Under the pieces are notes generated by a model. The model was not told the DNA's origin. It searched no databases and saw only the letters and a list, made by a program, of their open reading frames with translations. A stretch of DNA of 64,000 bases, from contig CAVNZM010000012.1 in assembly GCA_963693365.1 (NCBI GenBank), forward strand, positions 1,240,001 to 1,304,000. The letters are read 5' to 3'. This document shows, piece by piece, positions 39,525-56,155 of the stretch. This DNA is from Amoebidium appalachense. Taxonomy: Eukaryota > Ichthyosporea. Positions within the stretch are counted from its first letter, which is position 1. Each line of letters opens with the position of its first letter. The translations under genes and the position numbers were made by a program.

Positions 39525-40151
39525 TTATAATGCCTTTATTGATATGCTCAGCAAAATAGAAGCCATCGAGATATCACTGATATCTCGGAGAAGAAAATAC
39601 AAAAGCCCTCACTCTCGGATACGGAGGAGATAACGACTTAAATAATCATACCCCTAGAAAACTCGTTAAACATACCGTGGTTCAACAGATAATCAATAGA
39701 CGTATGGCATTTTTTTTATAATGACTTTATTGACTCATGCTCAGCAAAATAGAAGCCATCGAGATATCACCGATATCTCGGAGAATTCTGAAAATACAAA
39801 AGCCCTCACTCTCCGATACGGAGGAGATAACGACTTAAGTAATGATGTCTTCTTGCGGAGTGTGGCCTGGTCATCATCGCTGCATATGCCTAGTTGGAGC
39901 AAACTAGTTTCACGCATCCACGTGCGCTTATACCTTTGCCCGCTGGTGTCCTTTGGTCACTTGTTGTTTTATTTTTTATTTCATCGCTGTGGCTCTTATT
40001 TTGGTGGTCATGTCGCCTGCGGCTGCACGTTGCCTTCATATCCACTGGACCACTGATCAATACATCCCAGTCAAGAAAAAAAATAATAATCATACACCCT
40101 AGAAAACTCGTTAAACTATCTTGGTTCTTGAACCTGATAGTCAATAGACGT
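39525..40151. repeat. Direct repeat pair, second copy interrupted by a ~243-bp insertion
   Basis: A unit of about 180 bp (39525-39705: CTTTATTGATATGCTCAGCA ... CAATAGACGTA) recurs from about 39709. The second copy is split after GATAACGACTTAA by foreign sequence from about 39842 to 40085, then resumes with ATAATCATAC..CCTAGAAAACTCG and ends at 40151. Both contain the small palindrome GAGATATCA(C)TGATATCTC. Confidence 0.8.
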
Positions 40152-40199
40152 AATATCAGGATTATCTAAATAAGCCAGTCTTCTAATTTCTAGCGGAAT

Positions 40200-41245
40200 A
40201 ATCTGAGATAAATAAATACATCTAAGTGTTTACGAGAAAAAGGTTCTGCACAAAAGTGGCACAAACATTTATGGAAACAAAGGTTACAGCGCCACAATAA
40301 ACATTTCCAAGCTATATCACAAGGAGGGGCCCAGAACTGCAAAATCGGTAAGTGTGGTAGGTTTACGAGAGGAAGGATAAATATAAGTAGCTAATTTGCA
40401 CAACGATTGTGAAGAAAATAGACGAGTATCTAATATAAAAAGAAGCACAGGCTCAAGCGCCCTACCATGATACTCTTTATCACAACGATGAAGCAAAGGA
40501 TATTGAGTATGAAACCAAGTAACATACTGCTGATAACTAGTAGAAGAGAAAAATAAAGAGTCTCAGATAAGTATTTAAAAGGATATCTCGGAATGGGAAA
40601 GAGATTGGGGATAGGACATTTGGGGTTTACACACTTTTTATTGCGTGGACACTGCCCACATTCGACGGCCTACTGCGTTTTCCAGCGCAGCCAATCAAAT
40701 GCAGCCAGTGACATATGTACATGCTAGGCAACAATGAGCGCCATCGTAGTATATGACACCCATACTTACATATTAGGGGTAAGCAGAGGCTAGCATCGGT
40801 AGCTCCGAAAGAAAGTTAAGGCACCGGATCACAATATCATAGCACGAACATTAGAAATGCCGGGAACAGGTGCTAAAGAAGGAAAGAGTTGCAACAAAGG
40901 ATGATAAGCAGGAAGCCTAACCAAATGAAAACAAAAGCGAAGTCCTAATTCATTCATACGCTGGCGCGCCGGAGGGAGACCAAAAACACTCAGCAAGGGA
41001 GCCGCCAAAGGCCCGCCTACGCGAGGTTCAAGAAATAAACTGGATGAATTCACGCTGAAAGGAATCGAATTGGCCCGAAGAGCCGCGTGCTGTTGCCGTG
41101 GAGGGGCACACAAGAGTAACCGGAGGCCAAATTCGAAACATGGACGAAGAAAAACTTTATAAAGAGTGAGCAAATTGGCAGGATGAATATTAGAGATATT
41201 TGCGAATATTCCTTGATTAAAAACTTTCCGGAATAGCCAAGGCAT
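40200..41245 (-). mobile_element. Decayed non-LTR retrotransposon, copy 2
   Basis: 41245-40829 reads IHPANLLTLYKVFLRP, CAPPRQQHAAL, and RMNELGLRFCFHLVRLPAYH, clearly related to copy 1. Further along the same strand (about 40320-40226), DIAWKCLLWRCNLCFHKCL and CHFCAE match the zinc-cluster end of copy 1. Same orientation as copy 1 and likewise disrupted. Confidence 0.6.
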
Positions 41246-41419
41246 CCGATCCTTGACTACCCCGGTTGGAGTTAGCTAAGAGGGCCATTGCCATATAGTC
41301 CTGCACCCAGGCAAGTCCCATCAGGGCATCCGATCCCCAATGCGCTACATCCCGGGATTCGAACCAGGTGCCTCCTGCGTCGGAGGCGAGGAGCTTACCC
41401 GCTCGGCCACAGCGACCCC
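41222..41419 (-). mobile_element. tRNA-derived SINE, copy A
   Basis: Read on the minus strand the element starts GGTCGCTGTGGCCGAGCGGG, with a box A-like TGGCCGAGCGG (complement at 41398-41410), then a GCCTCC/GGAGGC hairpin, a perfect box B-like GGTTCGAATCC (complement at 41354-41365), and a body ending ATGCCTTGGCTATTCCGG. The promoter boxes and tRNA-like head point to a Pol III SINE rather than a functional tRNA, because no acceptor stem closes. Confidence 0.7.
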
Positions 41420-41431
41420 TAAAAAAAAATT

Positions 41432-41625
41432 TCCGGGCCGGAATAGCCAAGGCATCCGATCCTTGACTACCCCGGTTGGAGTTATAGCTTACTAAAGAGG
41501 GCCATTGCATAGTTCTGCACCCAGGCGAGTCCCATCAGGGCATCCGATCCCCAATGCGAGTATGTACATCCCCAGGTGCCTCCTGCGTCGGAGGCGAGGA
41601 GCTTACCCGCTCGGCCACAGCGGCG
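41432..41625 (-). mobile_element. tRNA-derived SINE, copy B, box B lost
   Basis: The same element directly follows copy A in the same orientation after a short A-rich joint. The body and the box A half are nearly identical, but the interval with GGTTCGAATCC is replaced (reads GTACATCCCCAGGTGCC on the plus strand), so the internal promoter is broken. Confidence 0.7.
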
Positions 41626-41895
41626 CGTTTTTTTATTTGGGGAAATGTGCTGTTTATTAACGACATGTAGGTGAGCTGTGATGAGTTGTCGGCACCAAGG
41701 CCAACAGTACTTTAAATTTCACCCAACAAGACATACATATAAAAAATCGAGGTTACACTTACAACATACAAATCATATGTGGAGATTTAAGCGTATCAGG
41801 CATACATCATATGTGGAGATATAATTTTAATTTTTATTTCCTACAACTTTACTTAAAGGGCGAAAACCTCGTTTCTAAGTGAAATCGAAAATGAA

Positions 41896-42309
41896 TTGGC
41901 TTTGAGAGGCTGTGGATTAGCATTTGGCCCCCACACACCCTGGCACCGCACCTTTGCTGGGTTAGTTGGTATGGTGTTTGTAAACACCTACCTGGCCTAC
42001 AAGCATTTCATTGCGGACGGAGACAAGAATGCACTTTCAAACGAGCAGTGGCGCGAAAAACTTGCGGGTGAACTTCTCAACAACCCACTTCTGCAAGCTG
42101 GCAAACAAAGCGCGCGCATACTAAAATCGCTGTCAACAAACACCACAACCGCCAAACGAAGCAAACTCTGTCATTCGGTGCTTATCGGTTCCGGCAAGCG
42201 GCTCGACTGTGTTATGTGCGCGCGTACGGATCAAAAGGGATACAAACGCAGCAGGGTGAGCTGGATGTGCAGCAGCTCTGGTGTCCCGATTTTAGGCCCC
42301 ACCCTATGA
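41896..42309 (+). pseudogene. piggyBac-like transposase C-terminal remnant
   Basis: The reading frame from about 41896 (no ATG; opens with TTG) contains WHRTFAGLVGMVFVNTYLAY, then a W..KLAGELLNNPL stretch, and a late C-x2-C (RLDCVMCARTD) followed by SWMCSS. This order matches the end of piggyBac-type DDE transposases and their cysteine-rich tail, in which the final Cys pair is degenerate here. No catalytic Asp-bearing region precedes it. Stop at 42307-42309. Confidence 0.5.
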
Positions 42310-42755
42310 GCCACTTTTTGGCCAACTACTGTAGATCTGAGACCAGTGAATTCATACACCCTATCTGAGCCAATCGGGCTTTCCCCCCGATGACGTCACA
42401 CTCCAGATCTACTGCTCGTGTACACGTGGTTACGGGGGCCCCTGTTACGGGGGACAGTCGACATACGCGTGTGTACTTTCAGTAGCAACACCTGCAAAAA
42501 AGCTTAGTATTGTAATTTTGATCCTGTTAGGGAGTGAGAAAGTTTAGCTGTTAGGTAACTTGACACACATTGGTACACGAACAACAATAGATGCAGCATT
42601 AACAGAACAGTAAAAGCAACAACATCCACAAACAAAGCCTTACCTCACCACCACACGCGTGCTCGATTCACAGGTGTACTCTTGTGCATGGTACACACTC
42701 CGCCCGTCATACAAAAGGCACACGGAGGGCTACACACACACACGCAAACGCAAAT
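42310..42755. other. Upstream region of TSR2
   Basis: No gene is visible. It lies between the transposase remnant and the TSR2 start and should hold the TSR2 promoter, but I see no definite TATA or initiator motif. Confidence 0.4.
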
Positions 42756-47198
<4,443 letters not shown>

Positions 47199-47217
47199 GG
47201 TTTTGTTTTCTTTAGAC

Positions 47218-47787
47218 TATGGTGCACAGCCCCTATAGACCTATATAGGTTTTTCGTGAATTACTTTTGAACGGATCGAGCTTTTCAAAAAGTTCCGCCG
47301 GCAACTTTCATGGGCTCGATGAGACCGAGCGATTTATGCAATAAAAATTTTCGGGTCAGTTTGCCCAATTTCGACTCCGACCCGGTCGACCCGACCCGAA
47401 AAGATGTGTTTGCGCAAACAATCGGGCCTTGTTTGCGCAAACAGGCACGTGAGGCAGCCACAACGAAGAAAATACTTGCGCTTTTGCCTCAAACGGCACT
47501 CCTGTTCAAGCACCGAGTGGCACGGCGCTTTACAGTTACGTAAATGCGTCCTAGGAAAATTAGAAGAACAGACTCTAGCGGTCGTTTCAATAGCACAAGG
47601 AGGGTCGTGGATCGAGATCTAGAAGATCCAAGCTATAGCCCCCCCCCGTGTGAGTTGGAGGATCACTCGGACACAATTGGAACATCAGAAACCGCGTTAA
47701 CAGAAAACGACAAAGACGCTGGTGAAAGTGCGCGCGCGCACACACACACACACACATACACATACACACCATAAACCGACACAAACA

Positions 47788-47822
<35 letters not shown>

Positions 47823-47831
47823 CCTCACACA

Positions 47832-47881
<50 letters not shown>

Positions 47882-48331
47882 CATGTGCAACGTACACAAA
47901 CAGCCTGGGCAGGGGTGTGTGGGTATCATAGGGGTGGGGGGGGGGGGGGGGGGGGAGGGGGGAGGGGGGGGCGGCTGGAGACCCCCCAAATTTTATTTTT
48001 TTTTCGAATATTTAAAATCCGGCTCCATGGGTTGATAGAGCTCGACGAGCTGAGCATTTTGAGGGGTCATTTGGGGGGTGTGCAATGTATACCTGCCTAG
48101 TTCATGAGGGTCAAAAAATTTCCCCATTTTTTTGGCCAATTAGTAAACTTTGCGCCCCCTTTTTTTGAAAACGGAAACATTTTCTGAAAAAGTAATCCAT
48201 ACATTCGAAAGTACTCACCAAGACCTTTCATTTGCACCCATAATTTCCGAAAAATAATGTCGGGGGGGTCCCATTCATGGCGGTCGAAAATCTCGGGATT
48301 TGTATAGACGTATAGAGGCTGTGCACCATAC
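47218..48331. mobile_element. Non-autonomous DNA transposon with terminal inverted repeats
   Basis: The left end (from about 47219) reads TATGGTGCACAGCCCCTATA. The right end (to about 48331) is its near-perfect inverse, GTATAGAGGCTGTGCACCATA. TA lies at each outer edge, as in Tc1/mariner target duplications. The roughly 1.1-kb interior has no transposase but includes an 82-codon open frame on the minus strand (48097-48345), CA arrays (about 47737-47876) and a G run. It sits 20 bp past the TSR2 stop, and an AATAAA at about 47340 lies inside it. Confidence 0.65.
47340..47345 (+). promoter_or_regulatory. Possible AATAAA polyadenylation signal for TSR2
   Basis: AATAAA 142 nt after the TSR2 stop, the first on this strand. 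It falls within the inserted transposon, so if it is used the mobile element supplies the TSR2 mRNA end. Confidence 0.35.
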
Positions 48332-48655
48332 AACTTATTCAACAACTACATACCTCTAGCAACTACATACCTCTAGCCACAATCTGCGCACAATTTTGAT
48401 GATACAGTAACATATTCGCACAGGCAGAAGCATAAACAGAAGGACGATTTTCTCGTTTTTGTGTACATCGGCCCCTTGGGGTCTGTCTGCCCGTGTGGTG
48501 GGGACAGCATTTTTTGGCAATGTCAATAAGTATCGAATCTCAGTGATCGCAGAGTTATTCCCGTGTCATCCACTTGCGATGGAAATTCAATAAGGTTGAC
48601 TTGTTTTGGTGCACACGCAGCACGCATTTTTCTTTTTCCTTTTTTTTTTTTTTTT

Positions 48656-48715
<60 letters not shown>

Positions 48716-50093
48716 CTGCTTTGGAAATAGCCGAAAGTGAGAGCAAAGAAATGGTTTGTTTATTTATTGTGAAGGCCAGTATTTTACCCGAACACTCAGC
48801 TCCTACCTGACAGTGTGACGAAATGTTTGTGAAATCAATGTAAATATGCAAACCTCACGTACTATATCCATTTCCTCGACCCCAATCGCGATGATTGCAA
48901 TAAGTGAAAACACTATATAAATATATATATATTACGTTTGTGTTCCTCCCTCTGCCCAGCTACAGATGAGTCACGGGTGTTGCCGGGTACCGGTGATTGC
49001 ATGTGCAATTGTAAAGCTGCTTGCATGGGCGGCCGCATACCTGAGACTGGTCGGCGTCCGTTTGAGCTTCGAGTAAACAGCATAAACCCAGTATTCATAC
49101 AACTATGCACATAGAAATTCACTGTACATCACCCATGGTGTGGGCCATGCGTAATAAAGCCAAGTGCGATTGGCTGGAGGGAGCGGCCAATAAAGTGCAA
49201 TTATCCCCCCAAGTACTACCAAGGCTACAAGGCCTCCGGGAGATTAAGAGGCCCGGGCCCCACCACCACCCGGTGGCACCACCAAAAATCTGTTTTTGAA
49301 AAAAAAAAGAAAAAAAAAAAAGAAAAAAAACAAACAAAAAAAAAAACCGTGCACCGGTACCTGCCACACGTGTAGCACTATATTACATGTGTGTGCACGT
49401 ACACCACCACCACCAGTATTGATCACGCTCTCCCCCGGCGGCTCATGCGTATATATATGCATGCGTGATCAGCTTGGGCCCATTTTGATTTCCGGAGGTG
49501 TTGCTGGTGCCACGGTAAGGGAGCAGTACTGGTGATGGTGGTGGTGGTGGTGGTTGGGGGGGGGGGGGGGGGGGGAGGGAGGGAGGGGAGGGGGGATAAC
49601 GTATAACACAGGGCGCATCGAGCCACACACTGCCGACGGACCACACAACACCGATCATAAATCACACAGTGACTAATAAAAATAGGGCTATGCATCCCTC
49701 ATTAGTCTAATAGCCCATCGGAAGAGATCACTATCGACGGTGGCCAGCCTGAAACACTCGAAGGTGGGGGGGGGGGGGGGGGGGGGGATGCCCCATTCTA
49801 TTTCGAAGAAAAAATATGCATTCACAACGGACAACACGAGTACAAACCACACATTTTTATAATAATTGTGATTATAACTAAAATTCATTAATGGCTCCAT
49901 ACAGAGCCCATACTTTTTTTTTTTTTTTTTTTTTTTTTTTGGGGGGGGGGGGGGGACCGTTGCCATACATACAGTACAAACACACAATTCACAACGGACA
50001 ACGTTCGTAAAATGCAGAGTGCAAACCACACATGTTATGATATGGAGTATATGTATGCTCCAACACAAGCAGAGCCCATCCTCAGGGGAGGCG

Positions 50094-50130
<37 letters not shown>

Positions 50131-50848
50131 ACAACTTGCTCAGCAATATCATAAACAACAACAACAAGAAAAGGAATACTGCAACTTCTCTTTATGACAA
50201 CAGATATGTATCCGCTGCTCCACTGTTAACCGCGGAAGTCTCTGTACGGCGTGGGCAAAACAGCCGGGCCTGTGTGCGCCTGTACCCGGACAAGCACACA
50301 CACCCCGCTTTTCTTCTCTGGCCAAAACCACCGGGGTATGGCTTATGTCTACAAAACCACACTTCAAAACGGGTGCGTGCTATAACGGAACAAAGAAAAA
50401 AACAACAACAACAACATACAGCACGTAAAACAAATCATCGATCCTGTGAAAGTTTAGCCACACTTTCAAGTCCACACATATCACAGTGACTTGAATCAAT
50501 TCATGATTGTTACCAGATTAGACTCAAACACAACTACAACCCAATAATCATAATGATTGGTCTACTCCAAATACTTGTGTGAAATCAACCAACAGTACCT
50601 TTTCTACTGTCCCACAACACGAATTTTCGCCAGTATGCTATACCGAAAATCCCCCCTAACTAAACAAATCCAAACAACACTATTTTGAACGTTTACATCT
50701 GCACAGCCTGAAACAGCAAATATTTGTTTGACAATAGTCAATATTGGATAGTATCAAAATAGATCATGCATATACAATTACACTGGCAAACAAGGCATCA
50801 TATCTCGTCTTAGTATATCTGGCCATCAAACTGACGTTTGTTTGGAAG
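48332..50848. other. Intergenic region between TSR2/transposon and the PurF 3' end
   Basis: Contains a T-to-G composite run at 48638-48715 (about 28 T then about 50 G), another at 49916-49955, and two copies of the GAGCCCAT interspersed repeat near 49904 and 50072, the latter followed by about 35 G. I see no gene. Confidence 0.6.
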
Positions 50849-50925
50849 TTACTTGGAGCCCAGAAGTGGGGCGTGGACGTAATTGTGGAGACCGTGAATC
50901 TCCGGTTGCGAGCCCATCTGTATGT

Positions 50926-50963
<38 letters not shown>

Positions 50964-51136
50964 GCGCGCGTGTGAGCGCGTGTGTGTGTTTGGATATACG
51001 AGATTAATTGTTTGCTTGTAGTTCTGTTTCTTTTCTTTTCTTCTTCCACGCCCATCATTATTTTTGGGACGAAAAAATATCCTCCCACTACATCGACCAT
51101 GCTTCCTGCTTGACCAACGAATAGCCCATGCCATAT

Positions 51137-51192
<56 letters not shown>

Positions 51193-52030
51193 TCCCTTCC
51201 CGTGGTTCCCACTCAGTTGGTCCCATCTCCCCCTCCCCCCCTCCCCCCCCCCCCCTCTTTTTCTCCGCCACCCTCCTCCCTTGCCCCATTCCATGCACAC
51301 GACACACCCATACATGGGCACGCACAAGAAGAACTACCACGCTAACGACTCTTGTCTCCTCACACGCAAACACTCCCCAAGCCACACCCTCCCAACCCTA
51401 ACCGCCTAAACCAATACACCCTTCGAGACATACGAAACAACCCCACAGATAAAAACAACACCTTCACCGTTCCCATTGTATATCCCCCACACACCCACGT
51501 GATAGTCGCACATACACACACACGTAAAACGTGCACACAGACGTACACACACAGGTGCACCCACGTAAAGTACACACGCGCACACACGTTGCACGTGCAC
51601 ACGTACAAACACATGCACACGCCCATGTGCACACACAACCACGTGTATACACACACGTGCAGCAACAGTGCGCATACACACGTAAACACAAGTGCACACA
51701 CGCACATACACGTGCACACACCTTTTTCAACTTTGCGTCGTCGGCACGTTCCTCCTCCAGCGCCCGAAGATATTCATCGTTGATGTCTCCCGTCACATAG
51801 ACGCCTGGTGGAAAGAACCCGCCAGGATTGTGAGTCATTCATCATCGGCACTGTTTCATGTTTTTTCCGGTTTGTTTTCCCCCATTATTTTGATGGGTGA
51901 GTGGGTGGGATGAGGTGTGAGTGAGTGAGTCGGTGGGTGTGTGTGGTGGTGGTGGTGGTGGGGGGGGGGGGGGGGGGGTAAACGCGGGTTGGTGGGTGGG
52001 TAGAGGAGGAGGAGGAGGGTTGGGGTGGGG

Positions 52031-52064
<34 letters not shown>

Positions 52065-52849
52065 GGTTGTTGTTGTGCAGGCAACATTTGCAGGATGCAA
52101 AGCGCAAGGTATACATCAGGTCGATGGGTATGTTAAGTGCGGGTGAGTTGTTATACAGCAGGGTGGGTTCGATACGAGATGTTGCCACACACACACACAC
52201 ACACACACGTACACACATGCACGTGCATGTGTACACACACGCGCACACGTACAGACAAGCACAACAGTCCTTCACACCATTATATAGCGATGCACGTCCA
52301 CGCCCACACAAACCCCACACACACATGTCCATTGTTTTTTGCCTAAACACGTGCATTTGCGCGTATAGGCAACGTGCATCCATACCATTTAAATATCTCA
52401 CAACCATCACCAAATCTTTTCTCTCGTTTTCCATTCTATCTCTTAGGAACAAACAAACACAACAAACGATGTTACCGTTGAACACGCTGCAGTCAAACTC
52501 GCTCATCAGCGGTGTGCCGGGCGCAGCAGACAGAATCGACTCGATCAGCCCGTCAAGATCCTGAAAAAAAAATATATATATATGTCAACCACACATATCC
52601 TTGTTGTGCAATTGGGTTATTTGAATTTGCACAATAATAGTCTGATGTAGACTAACTCTACGTTGTAACCTACATTTCATATTCGTATCCTCGCCCTCAC
52701 CAACGCTTACACACACCCTTCTAAGCAACCCCCCACCCCCCCCCACCCCCCCCCCCCCCCCCACCTCTACCTAACCCACATCTCCAACCCAAACACTGCT
52801 CGAGCTTATACTGCGTCCTTTCCTTGCCCCCCACCACGCCAACAAGGCC

Positions 52850-52891
<42 letters not shown>

Positions 52892-53261
52892 ACCCACACT
52901 CACCTTCCCGCCACATCCCACTCCTATCCACCCACCCACCTACAACCAACCACCAACAACCACACACCCCCACCCCCACAGATACACACCCCAAACAATA
53001 CCTGTCCACCCACCCACCAGCCCCTATCCAAGCAGCTATCCAAACGCCAATTCCACCCCCTTCCCCCCCCCCCCCCCCCCCCCCCCCTACCCACGCACCT
53101 GGAATACGAGAGCATCGACACCAATCTTCTTTGCTACGTCATCCACTGACCGGCCATAGGCCACGAGCTCATTGCGCGTGGGCATGTCGATGCCGTACAC
53201 GTTGCAGTGCCTGTGTGTCGTGTGTCGTGTGTGAGTGTGAGTGTGAGTGTGAGTGTGTGTG

Positions 53262-53302
<41 letters not shown>

Positions 53303-54295
53303 GAAATGTGTGTGTGCGCGTGTGTGCGTGTGTGTGCAGAGGTTTGGGGGACGGAGAGATCGGGGAGGTCAGAGTATGCACATTAGAGAGTAAAAGGCTT
53401 CACAAAGGTGTCCCTTTATAACGCATCCACACACAAACGAACCAACAAAAACGTAGCCCTTGACGGCCAGGCTGGAGCCGGGGTGCCGGGTGGTAGAGAT
53501 GGTGTTTTTCTTTTCTTTTCTTTTTAATTTACCCATTTTTCTTTTTCTTTTTCTTTTTCTTTTTCTTTTTCTTTTTCTTTTTCTTTTCTTTTTTTTTTTT
53601 TTTTTTTTTTTTTTGGGGGGGGGGGGGGGGGGAGGGGGAGGGGTTTAACCAATTGCACGACTAACCTTTACAAAAGTGAAAAAAAGTTGGGCTGAAGGAG
53701 GGGTTCTTTACCTGATCTCGGGGGCACAGGAGGCAAAGAAGACCTTGTTAGCACCTGCCTCCCTTGCCATCTTGACGATCTCGGCAGAGGTCGTGCCACG
53801 CACAATAGAATCTGCGTAGGAGAGGAAAGGGAGGGGTCAGGGGGGTTTAGGATATGTTATATTGATTAAGGAGTACACATTTACAACGGACAATACAATA
53901 CCGAGTGCAAAGCGCACATGGACAGCATGCACAATAAGCAGAGCCCATCCTCGGGGGGGGGGGGGTTTTGAATGCGTCAAAAAGTACGAAGTACACAAGA
54001 ACAAACGGATAACACGATGCAGAATGCAAGCCGGGGGGGATGATGAGATGTTGTGTTGTCGCATGTTGCAAGTGGCCACGGAGAGGTGTTTTGTATTTGG
54101 GGGGGGGGGAGGGGGGGGGGGGGGGGAAGGAAGAAAGAAGGGAAAAAAAGAAAAAGTGTACACACAAACAGTATTCATCATAAGTAGAGCCCACTCTTAA
54201 GGCAAGGCCTCAAGTCATCCACTGTGCCCAAATATTGCGTCTGGAGGAGAGAAGGGTGGGGGGGGGGGGGGGGGGGGGGGGGGGTAGAATACTTT

Positions 54296-54343
<48 letters not shown>

Positions 54344-54584
54344 TGGTGGTGGGTGGGTGGGGGTGGGGGCGGGGGGAGAGGGGGGGGGGGGGGGGGGGGG
54401 AGAGGGGGAGGAGGGAGGAGGAGGGAGGGGGATAATACCATCTACCAGCATGACGTTCTTGCCCTGGAACTCCAGGGGCATCACGTTGAGCTTACGCCGC
54501 ACAGACTTAACCCTGCACAGCCACACGTCAGCACAAGTGCACGGGCACATCCTGTGTCTTACCCGTCCATTGCCTCCCCTCCCC

Positions 54585-54621
<37 letters not shown>

Positions 54622-55682
54622 TTCCCCTCCACCCCACCCACACGCACACCCTTCTTTTTCTTAAACCCCACCAACACTGCGCGTTCATTCGATCCCGAAC
54701 TTCTCATCAACACCCAAACACCCATTACCTATTGCATGTATCCCTACCTCTGTGCCTGGCCGGGCATAATGAAGGTTCTCCCCACATATCTGTTCTTGAT
54801 GAACCCCTCACGGTAGGTTTTGTTCAGTGCCACTGCTAGCTGCATGGCGGCAGTGCGTGATGTGTCCGGCACCTAAAAATACCAACAGTCAGTATGTGTG
54901 CTAGCGCTGCCAGATCCACCGGGTGGGGAAGGAGGGGGCGGGGAGGGGGGTTAGAATGCGTGCTAGAGTACGAGGTACAAATTCACACCGAAAAACACAA
55001 TGCAGAGTGCAAATCATACAAAGAGTATGCCTATTAATTAGAGCCCATCCTCGGGCAGTGGAGGGGAGAGGGGGAAGATGCGTTACCGAGTACAGAGTAC
55101 ACAGTCATGAGGATAAGACTATGCTGGGTTGCAAAAAGAAAAAGGGCACACAACAAGAGAATGCATCATCGGTAGAGTCCATCCTTAAAGGGCCTAAATC
55201 TTACCCAGCACTAAGTTTAAAACCATTCACCCCCAAATGAAGCAAGTTAGGCTTTTTTTTTTGGCGGGGGAGGGGGGAGGGGGGAGGGGGGAGGAGAGGG
55301 GGGAGGGGGGAGGGGGGTAAGGGGGGTATGTATGCATTATCCGGTGGGGAAAATGCACATAATGTACGGGGGGAACTGGTGTGTGCGTATGTGTGTGTGG
55401 TGGTGGTCGTGGTGGTGGGGAGGGGAGTGGTGGTTGTGGGTCAGGATGTGTTACAGAAAACGAAGTACATGCTCACAAAATGCAACACAAATTACGTTTG
55501 ACAAAGCACGCATAAAAAAAAAGTGAATGCATCGTCGCGGTGGCAGCGGGTGGGGGGGGGGGGGGGGGGGGGGGGATGAATACGGGAATAATGACGTCGA
55601 TCTCTTCCAAGAGTTTCTTGTCCTGTGAAATCTTCCGTGCAAGAACCTCTCCCATGGCCAGACGTGCCTTGTACACAGAGAT

Positions 55683-55750
<68 letters not shown>

Positions 55751-55967
55751 TGTACGTATAACCGTGTTAGAGTTGAACACATTGCCCCCTCGGTTACAAC
55801 CAAAGGGTAACGGTGCCTACAATAATACAAAAGCAAAAAAAACCAAACATCAACTGCACACAAGTGCATCAATTTTGCAGGTGTGGTAAGCTTGTGTTTG
55901 AGTAATGGAGAGGTGTCGGACAGTTTCCACACACAAAAAGAAGCACCACTACCTACTCTCCGTCCAG

Positions 55968-56014
<47 letters not shown>

Positions 56015-56106
56015 CCTGCACACTCACACCCACCACCACCACACCACACAGACACACACACTTCCCACCCTACACACACAAAAAAAAAAAAACAGTCCTT
56101 CAGCAG

Positions 56107-56155
<49 letters not shown>

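Noticed and set aside
41341-41410. Functional tRNA gene on the minus strand
   Set aside because: Box A and box B are good, but no acceptor stem closes, and the sequence continues into a repeated SINE body found twice.
48097-48345. 82-codon minus-strand frame as an independent gene
   Set aside because: It lies mostly inside the transposon with inverted ends and overlaps its terminal repeat, and has no recognisable family.
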